Of a stretch of 64,000 bases of DNA, positions 44,230-55,565 are shown one piece after another (the first letter of the stretch is position 1; the number at the start of each line of letters is the position of its first letter). The translations under genes and the position numbers were made by a program. Source of the stretch: Roridomyces roridus (taxonomy: Eukaryota; Basidiomycota; Agaricomycetes; Agaricales; Mycenaceae); the NCBI GenBank assembly GCA_029378245.1, contig JARKIF010000004.1, positions 2,356,001-2,420,000 on the forward strand, in the 5' to 3' direction. A model generated the notes under the pieces. The model saw nothing but the letters and a program-made list of their open reading frames with translations. It was not told the origin of the DNA and did not search any database.

Positions 44230-45104
44230 CTTGACTTTTCTCCGACGACTGTCTTGTGAAATCGGCGCTGATAGAGTCTCTTGGCTCATCGACTTGTTTC
44301 AACAATCCCTCCGGCTTGTCCAATTCCAGGTCGTCGGGACTCGGCATTCAAATCGATCCTTTCGACCTCGAAGCTCACAAGCGTATTCTTGCACTCGGTA
44401 CCCGCGATCTTCCAATGGACGGTGATTATGGGTCTGTATGGCTTGCAAGAACTGACTTTTGTTTACAGCCGTCTTGGTGCGGCGAAATGAGACTCTGCGA
44501 GAGAGCATGAAAGGAACCCGATGGTTGCACAGATCCACAAGTTCTCCGTGGTATGGCCTGAGTAGCTAGCAAATTCGCTGATCTGATTTTCCGATGAGAC
44601 ACAGAGAAGGGCTGGGGCTGAAATGGGCTGCTCGTGTAGCTCGCAGCGACGACTATCGCTGGTTGATGTGGAATGCACAGCAAGGCGAGGTGAGCACTCG
44701 GAAAGTTTTATATGGTCGACGAATGGTATTCATTTCTACAGGGGCGCTTATTCAAGCCAGAGATGTATACGCCAGGTAATTTTGTTGACTAGTTCGCATG
44801 ACGGCGACTCGCGACGTCGCGAGGACAAGGAGCGTCCAAGATTGTACTGATTTCTCCAAGATCGGTAGGGACGGCTACCAGGAAGACCATGTTTTTCGTA
44901 GAAGTCACTGAAAGACCGACTCTCGACGAGCAGCGGACCTGCAGGAGCGCGGCTGGGCGCAATTTCGAGGCGCAGGCGCAGGCTTGGTCCCAAGTCTGTC
45001 CCTTGCCTACGCCGACTGAGCCTCGAGGGCGTGGTGTGACTGAGCGCAAGTGGCATGCAAAGAGCAAGCTCGCACAGCCATCAAGAATTGTCCTCGATTA
45101 AAAA
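44230..45104 (+). CDS. Possible unrecognised gene
   Basis: Spliced plus-strand segments stay in phase: IDPFDLEAHKRILALGTRD, then after an intron with a CTGAC branch VLVRRNETLRESMKGTRW, then LGLKWAARVARSDDYRWLMW, then GRLFKPEMYTPGQGASKIVL and a stop at about 45104. Upstream, a Ser-rich stretch (SFRSDSGIDGSVAPLDPG) is in the same frame but separated by a TGA at about 44230. No family recognised. The minus strand is also open in places, so strand is not certain. Confidence 0.3.
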
Positions 45105-45217
45105 CTTTGATCACGCACTTTCACGCTCTCTCGCCTACACTCACCGCTAACACTTTCAATCATCTTTCTCCTGTCCTGCCGAGCCTCACCCTTGCTCCCC
45201 CTGCCCACACATCCACA

Positions 45218-47487
45218 ATGCATTCGAGCCACCCGGACGTCTGGTCGGTAGACTTCCCCGAATAGTGAGTATCCCTTCGAAAGTCCTTCCCTGCCATCCT
45301 CACGAGTTCATTCTCCCAGCGACTTCAACGCCTTCTACGGTGTCCCCGTCGAGGACTCCCCCGAATCTATCACGTCCTCCTTGGAGGGCGCGGTGCCACT
45401 CAGCCCTCCTGCGGCCAAGAGCTATGCAGTCGATGGAATTCCAGTCGGTTATTTGTGCGTCGCTGCCACTGACCTTCTTGTCCCCCGCTCATCCTCTTCT
45501 CAGCGTCCCCTCTGCTGACGACGCCGCGAATCAACATGCCACTTTTCAAAGGGCGATGCCACCCAACGTTTCTCCCGTCCGTGACCGCACGAACGAGGGG
45601 CAGGGTTTGCCGTACGTCGTTGCCACTCCTCTTCTCGTCTGCTCATCGTCGGCTTAGTCAATCTCTCGCGGGCGAGGAGCATGTCGAGTCCTCTCAGCAG
45701 GGAGTGCCACATTACTTTGGTGCGGCCGAGGGCATCCCCGTGGAGGAGTGTGGTTATCGGTGCGCCATGCCACCAGCTTTTATCTTCGTGTATTCACCCT
45801 CGTCTCAGCGCACCTTCTACGGAAGAGGCCACTGACCCGTCAGAGCAGTCTCTCGACGCCCCCAATGCCACTCAGCCCGCGGTTACAGTCGCAGCGACAG
45901 TTTCCGAGTACGTTGTTGCCACCGCCGCAGATGTCTCTACTTGCCGTGCTCTCAGCCTCACGCTCGACATTTCCAGCCCACTCTCGCCATCGTACCTGCA
46001 CGTCGCGCAGGCGCTCTACGACTCGGGTTTCGCCTATAACTTGATCCCGCCGTCTCTGGTGGCACCCCAGCTCCCAAGGCAAGCTCACCTGCATTTCATA
46101 TCTCAGTGGCACTGACTCGGTAATAATGCAGATGCCATTTAGACGACGCGCCGGGAACCTCGTGTGGCGTCCACGACGAGTACGCTGAGAAGACCGAGTT
46201 CTCTTCGGGGAACGATGCGAGGTGTGTCTGGCTCCGTCCCTGTGCCAACTTTTGTGCTGACGGTGGCATCCCCCTCTAGCGCTGCGTCGGACTACGAATC
46301 GTGCGAAGGGTATCACACACCCAAGCCCCACGTCTCCTCCGTGAAATACCTCAAGTAAGTCGGCCCTCCATGCGGTGTCCTACGCTGACGGTGGCATCTT
46401 CCTCCCCAGCGACCCCGCAGACTGTTACCAATATCCGCCCGAGACTGAATGTTCGTCCGTCAACTACACTAGGTCAGTCCGCCTCACCTCTAGAGCCCAC
46501 CTCCACGAAGGCTAACGGTGGCATAGCACCCCGGAGCACTCCGCCCCCGGTTACCCCGAGAACTTGGAAAATGTACCCCCGTTCTCGGCCTCCAAAGTCC
46601 CCAACAAAGACGACCACCACACGACCGACCCACGCCCGTACCCCATGTATCACACCCAGCAGCCGCTTTTCTTCGCTAATATGTATACCCCCGCCCACTT
46701 CGCGGCTGTCGACCACGTGGCTGCTGAGACCCACACTGCCGTGCACCGCCAGTCCGTGGCTGCAACGCCCGCGCCAAGTGGGCAGTGCTATACGGTGTCG
46801 GAGAAGCAGCAGAACGCGCGTAAACGCAAGGGGAAGGATGTCGAGCGGGGGGGCATTGATAAGCCTGCGTACGTGCCACTCCTGATTTCTCTTGTCTTTG
46901 CATGTCTGACGTTGGTCCTCAGGGCTAAGAAGGCGAAGAACAGTAGGGCGCCGGCTATGGCGACTACGAGCACTGCGAGCGCCAGCGACGCTACCGCGTG
47001 AGTGCCACGCGTTCTCGTCCTCTTCCAGATACTCATTTGATTCCTATTCAGCGAGCCGAAGAGGAAGAACAAGTCCGAGCTCTGCAGCCTCGCGGGCAAA
47101 CTTGAAGGGAAAGCCGCCAGGGACCTCGCAGACAGCATCGCCAACGCTGCAGCATATCAAGTCAAGTGTCAGTGGCCGGCATGTTCCGCCATCGGCACGA
47201 TTTCCAACAGCGTCTACGACCTCACGCATCACCTCAGCGATAGGAATGGCCCACATAGTGTCAGGGTGACCGGGTCTGTCGTTTGCGAGTGGCCGATTAC
47301 AGAAAATGGAGTGACACAACCGTGTGGTAAGGTGTTGAGCACCGGCGCGTACTCGGTGGCGAAGCATTTGCAGACCGCCAGGCATTTTAACGTGAGGTTC
47401 CGCTGCACGGGCGTCGGGTGCGAGAAGGTCTTTGCGACTTCTGATTCGCTTGCGAACCATCTCAAGGTCAAACCCGCGTCGGTGTAG
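45218..47487 (+). CDS. C2H2-like zinc-finger protein with many small exons
   Basis: Start at 45218 (MHSSHPDVWSVDFPEYDFNAFYG). About eleven introns of 45-60 nt divide a polar, Pro/Ser/Ala-rich N-terminal region (GAVPLSPPAAKSYAVDGIP, AMPPNVSPVRDRTNEGQG). The last exon ends at 47487 and carries Cys/His pairs in zinc-finger spacing: CQWPACSAIG...LTHHLSDRNG, CEWPITENGVTQPCG...VAKHLQTARH and CTGVGCEKVFATSDSLANHL. A DNA-binding or regulatory role is inferred. The hexamer TGCCAC or its complement GTGGCA recurs in most introns and several exons. One intron near 46081 probably uses a GC donor. Confidence 0.6.
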
Positions 47488-47919
47488 GATTACGTGTATG
47501 ATATATTGTTGAATTTGGGGGAAGGGTCTGGGGATCTCATCGCATACTCATTATATGTATCATTTACCTGCAAGCTATGTATTTATGTTCTTCTGGTCCT
47601 TTCCCTCCGTCGCTTGAAGACACTGCAAAAGACTGAAATCCATGGACCATGAAAAGCTGGAGCCGAATCGGTTGGGTTTGTCTCTCGTCTTTGGTTGCGA
47701 TTTCTCATCCAACCAACGTCCTTTCGTTTCCGCGCCTGCTCTGCATTTTACCAGCCACTTGACTGTTGCCGGCCCACTCAGAATCATCAGGGTTGCATCG
47801 AAAGTACTCCGCCTCGAGCCTCAGGTCCATCTGGGCGAAATTGAACATGGCCGAGATGCCCGATGGTTCAAATTCAGCAAAATCCATACCGATGTAGCGG
47901 TTCCTACTCAAGGGTTCCG
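47488..47919. other. Intergenic
   Basis: Contains a segment around 47847 (ATGGCCGAGATGCCCGATGG) that recurs near 48520 in diverged form, showing that the downstream repeats were duplicated with flanking DNA. Confidence 0.4.
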
Positions 47920-47925
47920 ACATCC

Positions 47926-49000
47926 AGTGGCACACGGCGTGCATCTGCTCCTAATGGCTGACGCAAAGTATGCACTACAAGCAGAGCCATCCCGTTCGAG
48001 TCGGGGCTGGGTATGATTGTTGAACGCTGGGATCCCTGTGGTTTTTTTTTGCGCTGTGCAAGTCGCAACGCCTCGTGTCGTGTTACTTTGTCTTAGCGAA
48101 ATGCACAATGATTTACCTCTTCCCACTCATTTTCTCCGACATCCAGTGGCACACGGCGTGCACCTGCTTCTAATGACTAGCGGAACCGATACAAGCAGAG
48201 TCATCCTCCGTTCGACTCGGGGCTGGGCATCCGGTGTTCGCCATCTGCTTTTGTTTCACTGTCGGTATCGCTTGCGTACACTGTTACAGGGCCTCTTTCC
48301 TGAGTGATGAGTACCAACTCATTTTCCTCCGAGTCTCCGACATCCAGTGGCACACGGTGTGCACCTGCTTCCAATGACTAGCGGAACCAATACAAGCAGA
48401 GCCATCCCGTTCGCCATCTGCTTTTTTTGCACTGTCAGTATAAGTCTTGCCTGCGTACGCTGTTACAGGGTCTCTTTCTGAGTGATGAGTACCCGCTGTT
48501 GAATGGGGACAAAATTGACCATGACCGAGATGCCCGAGGGTTCAAATTCGGAGTTGAACACTCATGATGTTTCGCCCACTGTACATCCTAGTCCTCAGGG
48601 ACGACACCCAGTAGCGTACGGCGCGCCACTGTGTTCAATGCTGAACCAGGATTTGTGAATTACACAGGTGGACCCCGTTCGACTCGGGGCTGGGTGATTT
48701 GATGCGAGCCTCTCCAGTGTTCTTTTTTGCGGCTGCGCTACTCGTATCACACGCCAGATTTTGAACTCGAACTACAGGAATCCACCGAACTCAAGCGAAA
48801 AGCTCAGATGCTGGCCGGATGGATGCGGCAGATATAGCATATCGTTCAGCTGGAAGATCCGCCTTTCAGGGCACGTCCGGTTTGCACGAGGTGTGCACTT
48901 GCCAACAATGCTTGTGTCCTGTCTTCTTCAGCAGGGACCTCCCGTTCGACTCGGGGCTGAGCATTGCTCCTGGTGCTGACTCCTGACCAATTCTTTTTTG
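47926..49000 (+). repeat. Cluster of five tRNA-derived (Pol III) repeats
   Basis: Copies at about 47926-48053, 48141-48268, 48338-48438 (lacks the right half of the T arm), 48603-48727 and 48930-49000. The first three share an A-box-like TGGCACACGGCG(T)TGC, a CTGCT...AGCAG arm and the T arm CCCG-TTCGANT-CGGGG; each ends in a T run 30-45 nt after the tRNA-like part. That layout (tRNA-like head, unrelated tail, oligo-T) is that of tRNA-derived SINEs. Confidence 0.6.
48605..48695 (+). other. tRNA-like cloverleaf within the cluster
   Basis: Acceptor-like CACCCAG (48605-48611) pairs with CTGGGTG at the 3' end; A-box-like TAGCGTACGG forms a GCG/CGC D arm; a GTTC...GAAC arm follows; the T arm is CCCCG-TTCGACT-CGGGG. 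The long middle makes a functional tRNA doubtful. Confidence 0.45.
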
Positions 49001-49191
49001 CCCGGCAATTCCATAGTTGCGCCCACGTCTGGGTGTCGTATATTTTACGGAGCTCATCCTCACACCGTCGACGCCCGGGGAGTACATGATATGAAAACAA
49101 ATCAATTCAGAGAAAGCCCCGCTAAATACCCAAGAATCAATAACAACTGGTGACAGTAATATGTAATATCAGTCTAAGAACTTAGAGCTGG

Positions 49192-51581
49192 CTCGCGTCA
49201 AGCGCGTCGTAAGTCGGACAAAGATTGTCCCAACTCTTCGGGACCTCCTTAGCCTCCTGTTGAGTTGTACCGATATCCTCGGCGAAAACCACCGCAAGAC
49301 CACTGGAGATGAAATGTTAGCGTTGAAAAAGATTGAGCCGTTTATTGGTAAACGCACATCTGCAAGTGCCAGTCGATATGGCAGTGGAGGAACCATGGAC
49401 CAGCATTATTGGTGACGAAGCGGAATGTCGCATTGTCCGTGGCGTCGGGGCCTGTCGAGACAACGTCACGGATGACCTGGGCAAGGAATTGGCATGAAGA
49501 AACTTGGAAATGCAAAATCAAGGCACGTACAGGGTCGACGTAGTTGTAGCTCGTGTTGCCGGCGCTGCGGACCACCCAGAAGTTGTGCTGCAAGATGGTT
49601 CAATTAATTGCATGGAAGAAAAGCTTGCGCTACAACTGACCCCGTGAAGATGGAACGGATGCGGCGCCCCCGGCGCACCACCAGGAATGCTGACCTCAAT
49701 AACTTTATTCGGGGGAAGGCTATACACAGCGCCCGCCGGAAGCAAGTCCGTAGCACTCTGTGCACCGCTTAGGATCTGCAACAAAACCGGGGCAGTAGGG
49801 GGAATGAACGAGGCGCCGTTGATCTCGAACCGGAACGCAGTAAAGTCGAGCGTCATTTCGAGGTTGATGTTGACGTCGGCGCCGCCGGGGAAGGGCTTCC
49901 CGGGTACCGGTGTACGGATAAGGGGATGCAGGTCGGTCTCTTGGAGTAGATTGCTCGAGGTGTCTGTGGTATTGGGTTCCGCAGAGGGAGCGCCGACGTA
50001 GCGAAGTATAGCCGAGTTGATTCCGCCGTCAAAGCCGGGAATGCCGGTGCTCGGGTTCGCACGGATCCAGTAGTTGCCAATCGGTTGGTCTGCCTTGAGA
50101 ACCACAGAATAGCGCTGACCGGCTAAATAAACTTATCAGCTTCGCCACGGAAGTCCATTTTACCACTCACCGAAAATCTGAAGCGAATCGACAGTGATCG
50201 GCTTATGGTTAACACCGTCGGCCTCGATGACGGTCATCTGGTGCCCGTCGATGCTGTCAAAATTCCATGAGTTCGAGATTCAAGTTTGCCTGCGGGTAAA
50301 AGACCTGAAGATATAGTTTGGGTCGCAGGCCATGTTCACAATTCGGAAGCGGTAGCGCAAGCCCTTGGTGACCTTGATAACGCTGAGAGGTGATACGGGT
50401 CTATACAATTCAATCAAAGACAGTTCAATCAGTGGGCTCGAAGGACCCACCCGCCCTGATAGCGCCCGAGGCCGTTGATCAACGTCGAGTTGGCGGATGT
50501 CATCGGCGGGGCGCTGCGATGTGCAAGTGCATGAGGAATTGAATAAATCGATTGAGTTGAACATACCTAGGCGCAGGGTAGTGATACCAGTCCCCGAGAG
50601 TGATCACCGTCGACGCTGAAAACACATTGAGTGGCAGATTCGGGAGTTGCGTGGATTTGCCATACCGTTATCAACGTCGTATACTGTTCCGGGGAGTATT
50701 TATTTTCAGGATCACAGGAATTTGAGATACCGGGACGTACGTGATTTCTGTGGGTCGACAGGGTCGTAAACTGAACCAGCTTGAGATGTGCCAGGGAGAT
50801 ACAAACAGTGTTTACTCACTGACTAAAGGACCGCGCAGTCCATCGCAGTATTGTGTCGCTGTGAGCATTCAGTCAGAGATTGGATTGCACGGGTTGCGAT
50901 CGGAGACTCACAGAGATGACTGTGGTACCCTGAGATAGAATCTCGTTAATGCCGGCGAAAAGAACTCGAAATCATGCATATTCATACAGAACGTCCCCGC
51001 TTGATCTGGGGCCTGGAAGTCGTACAAGAACGAGTCATTTGCAGCAATAGGGCACTCTGCGAAGAAAGTTCATCAAGTTGGCGAATCGGATACCTGTAGC
51101 ACGTACGCGTAACAAAGGCCGGCCCATCTTCCCAGCTTGAGTTGCGCTGGAACAAACCGTGCCAGTGGACACTGGTCGACCGCAACATGGTGTTGTCCGT
51201 GAGTTGGTCCTGAACGAATGATTTATGTGCTGGCTCCGAAGACGGCTTGCGACTACTCACCTGCACATTGAGGAGGAAGTGGGCGCCCTAAATCATTGGC
51301 TGAGCATTAGACGCAGTCTCGGTTGAGAAACAGACCTTGTTGGCTGCGATCAGCGGTCCAGGGAACTGGCCACCCGCCAAAACAGCCCTTTGAAGAAAAT
51401 TTTATAGTATAACACGACGCAGAGAAATGGAATCTCACGAGCGTTCGAAGCCATCGGGCGCTATGACCTTGTTCACAATCGGCAGATTACTAACTGGTCC
51501 AAGAACGGTGACGGCCAAGGAACCGGTTAAGAGAAGGGCCAGATACACCACTTTGAACAGGTGAGCTGAAGAGAACGCCAT
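49192..51581 (-). CDS. lcc: Laccase (multicopper oxidase), copy 1
   Basis: Start at 51581 with a signal peptide ([20 protein letters not shown]). All four copper motifs are present: HWHGLFQ (L1), GTFWYHSHLSTQYCDG (L2), HPFHLHGHNFWVV (L3) and [19 protein letters not shown] (L4); the residue ten after the Cys is Leu, the axial position. Other landmarks: [37 protein letters not shown]. It ends [12 protein letters not shown] at 49192; around 520 aa over many short exons. Laccases oxidise phenols while reducing O2 to water outside the cell and take part in lignin and phenolic turnover. A TATA box (ATATAAAGCAGG on the minus strand, about 51643-51654) lies about 65 nt upstream of the ATG. Tandem with copy 2, same strand. 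Confidence 0.92.
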
Positions 51582-51642
51582 CGTGGGTGGTGAAGGCAAG
51601 GCTGATCGAGAGACCAATGAAGCAAAGAAGAGCGGCGGGCAC

Positions 51643-51654
51643 CTGCTTTATATG
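51643..51654 (-). promoter_or_regulatory. TATA-box region of laccase 1
   Basis: Minus strand ATATAAAGCAGG, followed by TGCCCGCCG; the corresponding laccase 2 sequence is nearly identical, so this core promoter was conserved after duplication. Confidence 0.65.
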
Positions 51655-53029
51655 TTAGACCCTGCGGGTAGATACGGGGACTCAACGCACATATGCCTCT
51701 GTCTGATGGGCGTACACTTCTGACTCTCGGAACAGGTGGTGGATGCGTGAGGGAATCAATGGTGTCGGGAGAACATTGCATACTGTCGCAGCGTACAGTT
51801 TCCGTAACAGGCCAGCGTACCAAGGAACCGAGAACTGCCAGGAATTGAAGGAATTCGACTACTTCTGCTGGAGAGGGTATATTCATTAGAGAGCGCATCG
51901 ACAGATATCAACGCAAGGCAAGTGTCCGGTGGTCTCTTGGATATAGTGCAGCGCGTAGACCAAGGGACAGAGGACTGCCAAGAATTCCGGGCATTCAAGT
52001 GTTCCCGTAGTCATAGATCTCTTGTAGATCGCCGTAAATACGTGACGTGTTCAGGATCCAGCTAGCAATGTACGAGGGTCGATTCGTGACCGGTAAGCCT
52101 TCCGAGACGAGTACAACAGAGAGCGAGCAGATGAGAAAGGCGGCACAATACGTCCCATGTACACACGCTGAGAGCCGGTAGTCTGCCGGAATAGACGGGG
52201 AAGTCTCGTCGCTTATTAGCCTAGGACCTCAATGTGGGTGCGGCGGCGGCCAAGGCGGGAGCGGGAAGGGGGCGGGAGGGGGAACGCGGTACGGTGTCCA
52301 AGAAGGTGGGAGTCAGGACCAAGAAATACAATGGCTGACTAAACCCGATATTGCCGATGTCTCAAGCTGACAGATGGTCGGATCATTTACGACCGGCACC
52401 CACATCGGCCCGAGGCACTTGAGCGGACCTCCATACAGATAGGCCCAGCCCAGCCCTAGTACGCCATCGTTCAACTCACAGCGTAAGGTTCCGTCTTTCT
52501 GTGTACCGAGGTTGCATGCGTGATGGTGCCCGCGTGACCGGAGCAGAATGAAATTGTTGGATTCGCACGTTTTTGAATATCGCCGAGGTGTCCGATGGTT
52601 GATATTCAACGAAATGCAGACCCGTTGAGCCAATGACCGAGCCGGAATTGCGAGCAGGTATTAACCCGTTCGACTCGGGGCTGGGTGATGATGTGTTGTG
52701 GGACGGCTTTTTTTTGGTGGGCTGGAGCTCAGAGCTGCTATAATCGCGGAGGATACGAAGGGATAATCCGTTGACAGAGACTGGTCACGGACAGTTGAGA
52801 CCGGCAAGCACGCCCAAGATGGCGTGCCCTGGATCAATGAACTGACGAAGGGAAAATGTGTTCGGAGCCTCATGGCGCCTCTTTGGCGCCCCTGGCTTTG
52901 TCCGGCTGGGAATTGAAGAAAGAAAAAACAAACACTCTTCATAAATCAGAAACGCAAGTACATGAACCCCGATATTCTACAGCCTAGTTTCACACTCATC
53001 GTCAGTCAGTAGCAGTTTGCTAGTTCTCT
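51655..53029. other. Intergenic between tandem laccases
   Basis: Holds the laccase 1 upstream region and one tRNA-derived repeat (52665). No gene recognised. Confidence 0.5.
52665..52716 (+). repeat. tRNA-derived (Pol III) repeat copy
   Basis: Core CCCGTTCGACTCGGGGCTGGG and a run of Ts at about 52708-52715. Confidence 0.5.
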
Positions 53030-55498
53030 CAATGCTGGTCTGCGCTAAGTGCATCGTAGATCGGGCAAAGGTCGTCCCAGTTCTGCGGGACCTGACCGTT
53101 GCTCTGCTCCTTTTGGATCGTGGGGATATCCTCGGCGAAAATGACCCCAAGGCCACTAGCGGAAATGTTAGCCTAGCCAAGACACGGGCGCTCATACAGC
53201 GCTCATGCAAATCACGCACACTTCCAAGTGCCAGATATTGTGGCAGTGGAGGAACCCTGGCCAGGTGTTCAACGTCCGCAAGTCCGAGTCGATATGTGTA
53301 GCACTCACATGGACCAGCGTTATCGGTGACGAAGCGGATTGTGACGTTGTCCGTGAGGTCGGGGCCGGTGGAGAGGGTATCGCGCCGGACCTCGATTGCG
53401 AATTGGCATTCAGTAAACTGTGTAGAGGTGAAGAGGACACGCACGGGATCGAAGTAGTTATAGCTGGAGTTGCCGGCGCTGCGGACAATCCAGAAGTTGT
53501 GCTACAAAGGTCGAGGTCATTCGGAAACCCATGGAATCATGGTAACACTCACCCCATGAAGATGGAACGGGTGCGGTGCCCCCGGTGAACCACCAGGCAT
53601 ACTGATCTCAATAACCTTGTTTGGGGGAAGACCGTACACAATACCGGGTGGCAGCAAATCCTGAGCAGTTTGTGCTCCACTCAAGATCTGCAGCAGCACG
53701 GGTGCAGTCGGCGTAATGAATGTAGCGTTGTTCATCTCGAACCGGCCACTGGTGGTGTTGAGGCTCATTTGGAGGTTGATGTTGACGTCGGCGCCGCCGG
53801 GGAAGGGTTTGCCGGGGACTGGGGTCCCGGTGAGCGAGTGGAGGTCGGTCTCTTTCAGTGGGTTGCTTGAAGTGTCGGTTGTAGTGGGTTCGGCATCGGG
53901 AGCGCCGACGTAACGAAGGATGGCCGAGTTGATTCCGCCGTCAAAACCGGGAATGCCGTTGCTCGGGTTTGCGCGGATCCAGTAGTTGCCGATCTTTTGG
54001 TCCGCTTTGAGAACAAAGGAAAACCGTTGGCCAGCTGGATGAGGAACTCATCAGCTCTTACCCCAAAATTCAAGTCAGTACAGACCAAAAACTTCCATCG
54101 AATCGACAGTGGTCGGGGCGTGGTTAACGCCGTCCGCCTCGATGATGGTCATCTGGTGCCCGTCGATGCTGTCGCAAGTCCATCAGTTCCAGCGTCAAAG
54201 TTTGCTCCAATCCAAATATCTTACCTCCAGACATGAGAAGGATCACAGGACATGCTGATGAGTCGGAACCGGTAGCGTTTGCCCTTGGTAACCTTGATTA
54301 CGCCAAGCGGGGACGCAGGTCTATGGAGGAGCACATTCGTTCAGCCGGTGCTCTAACAGATACTAGCTCTCAAGGACTGACCCGCCCTGGTAACGACCCA
54401 GGCCGTTGATGAGGGTCGAGTTGGCGAGCGCCAACCGAGGGGCGCTGTGACGGCAAGCGCGTGAGAAATCGAGTCAAATAACAGCAACAACATACCTGGG
54501 TGCGGGGTAGTGATACCAGTCCCCAAGGGAAATCACAGTGGACGCTGGAGACTTAGTTAGCTACGCATCCGGGTGTTACGTGCATTTCCTGTACCGTCAT
54601 CGACGTCGTAAACTATTTCCCGCGAAGATTTATTGTCAGGGTGGCAGCGAATTGAGAGATGACGGGAGCGTACGGTGTTTCATCGGGTCTTCCGGGTCGT
54701 AAACTGAACCAGTGTGAGAGGCGGTACGGGATATCCCAACAACGGATACTGACTGATGAGAGGACCACGAAGTCCATCGCAATATTGAGTCGCTGTGGAC
54801 ATTCAGTCACAAAGACAGTTCCATGCAAGCGGAAACTCACAAAGGTGACTGTGGTACCCTATAATGTACCCGTCAATGTTCGCAGAAATAAGGGATTAGA
54901 AATATACAGAAGGTTCCAGCTTGGCCCTGGGCCTGGAAATCGTACAAGAACGAGTGATTGGCCGCAATTGGGCACTCTGCGAGAAAAGGTGAGATTGGCG
55001 GCGTGGATACCTCTCCTACGCACGTGTAACAAAGGATGGCCCATCCTCCCAGCTCGTGTTGTGCTGTAAAATCCCGTGCCAGTGGACACTGGTTGACCTC
55101 AACATGGTGTTGTCCGTGAGCTGATCCTGAACGCGGGCGTTAGCGGCTTCTTTCCGACGAAGGCTCTGCCGCAACTTACGTGCACATTGATGCGAAAGCG
55201 GGCTCCCTAAACGATTGTCAGAGCATGAATTCGATCTCCTTGGTGATGCAGGCCTTGTTGGCTGAGATTATCGGTCCAGGAAACGTCCCATCCACCACAA
55301 TAGCCCTTTGAGCGGAAATTTAAATCGCAGTGTGGCGCAGAGACAAGTGACCTACGAGCGCTCGAAACCGTCGGGCGCGATGACCTTGTTCGTAATGTGC
55401 AGATCGGTAACTGGCCCGAGCACGGTGACGGCCAAGGATGGCGCCGACAGAAGGGCAAGATGAAGGAGCTGGAGAAGGCGAGCTGAAGAGAAAGCCAT
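53030..55498 (-). CDS. lcc: Laccase (multicopper oxidase), copy 2, with unusual L4 motif
   Basis: Start at 55498 with a signal peptide ([19 protein letters not shown]). Copper motifs: HWHGILQ (L1), GTFWYHSHL and TQYCDGLRG (L2), HPFHLHGHNFWIV (L3). L4 reads [19 protein letters not shown]: the three His and the Cys are kept, but the usual Ile-Asp after HCH is Asn-Ile. An extra intron (about 53258-53308) interrupts the Trp codon just before FLHCH; copy 1 lacks it. It ends YDALSADQH at 53030. The rest is colinear with copy 1 ([36 protein letters not shown]). Same expected reaction as copy 1 if active. TATA box at about 55556-55563. Confidence 0.9.
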
Positions 55499-55551
55499 CT
55501 GGGCAGGAGAGGTTGTTCGAGACGACCAATGAAGTAAAAGAGCGGTGGGCA

Positions 55552-55565
55552 GCTGCTTTATATAC
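55552..55565 (-). promoter_or_regulatory. TATA-box region of laccase 2
   Basis: Minus strand GTATATAAAGCAGC followed by TGCCCACCG, matching laccase 1; about 60 nt upstream of the ATG. Confidence 0.65.

Noticed and set aside
44006..44347. Minus-strand charged frame of 113 aa
   Set aside because: It overlaps plus-strand segments that splice consistently; no homology recognised, so not listed as a gene.
44425..44460. Protein-kinase glycine loop (GDYGSVWLAR)
   Set aside because: The match crosses a likely intron donor and no other kinase motif follows.
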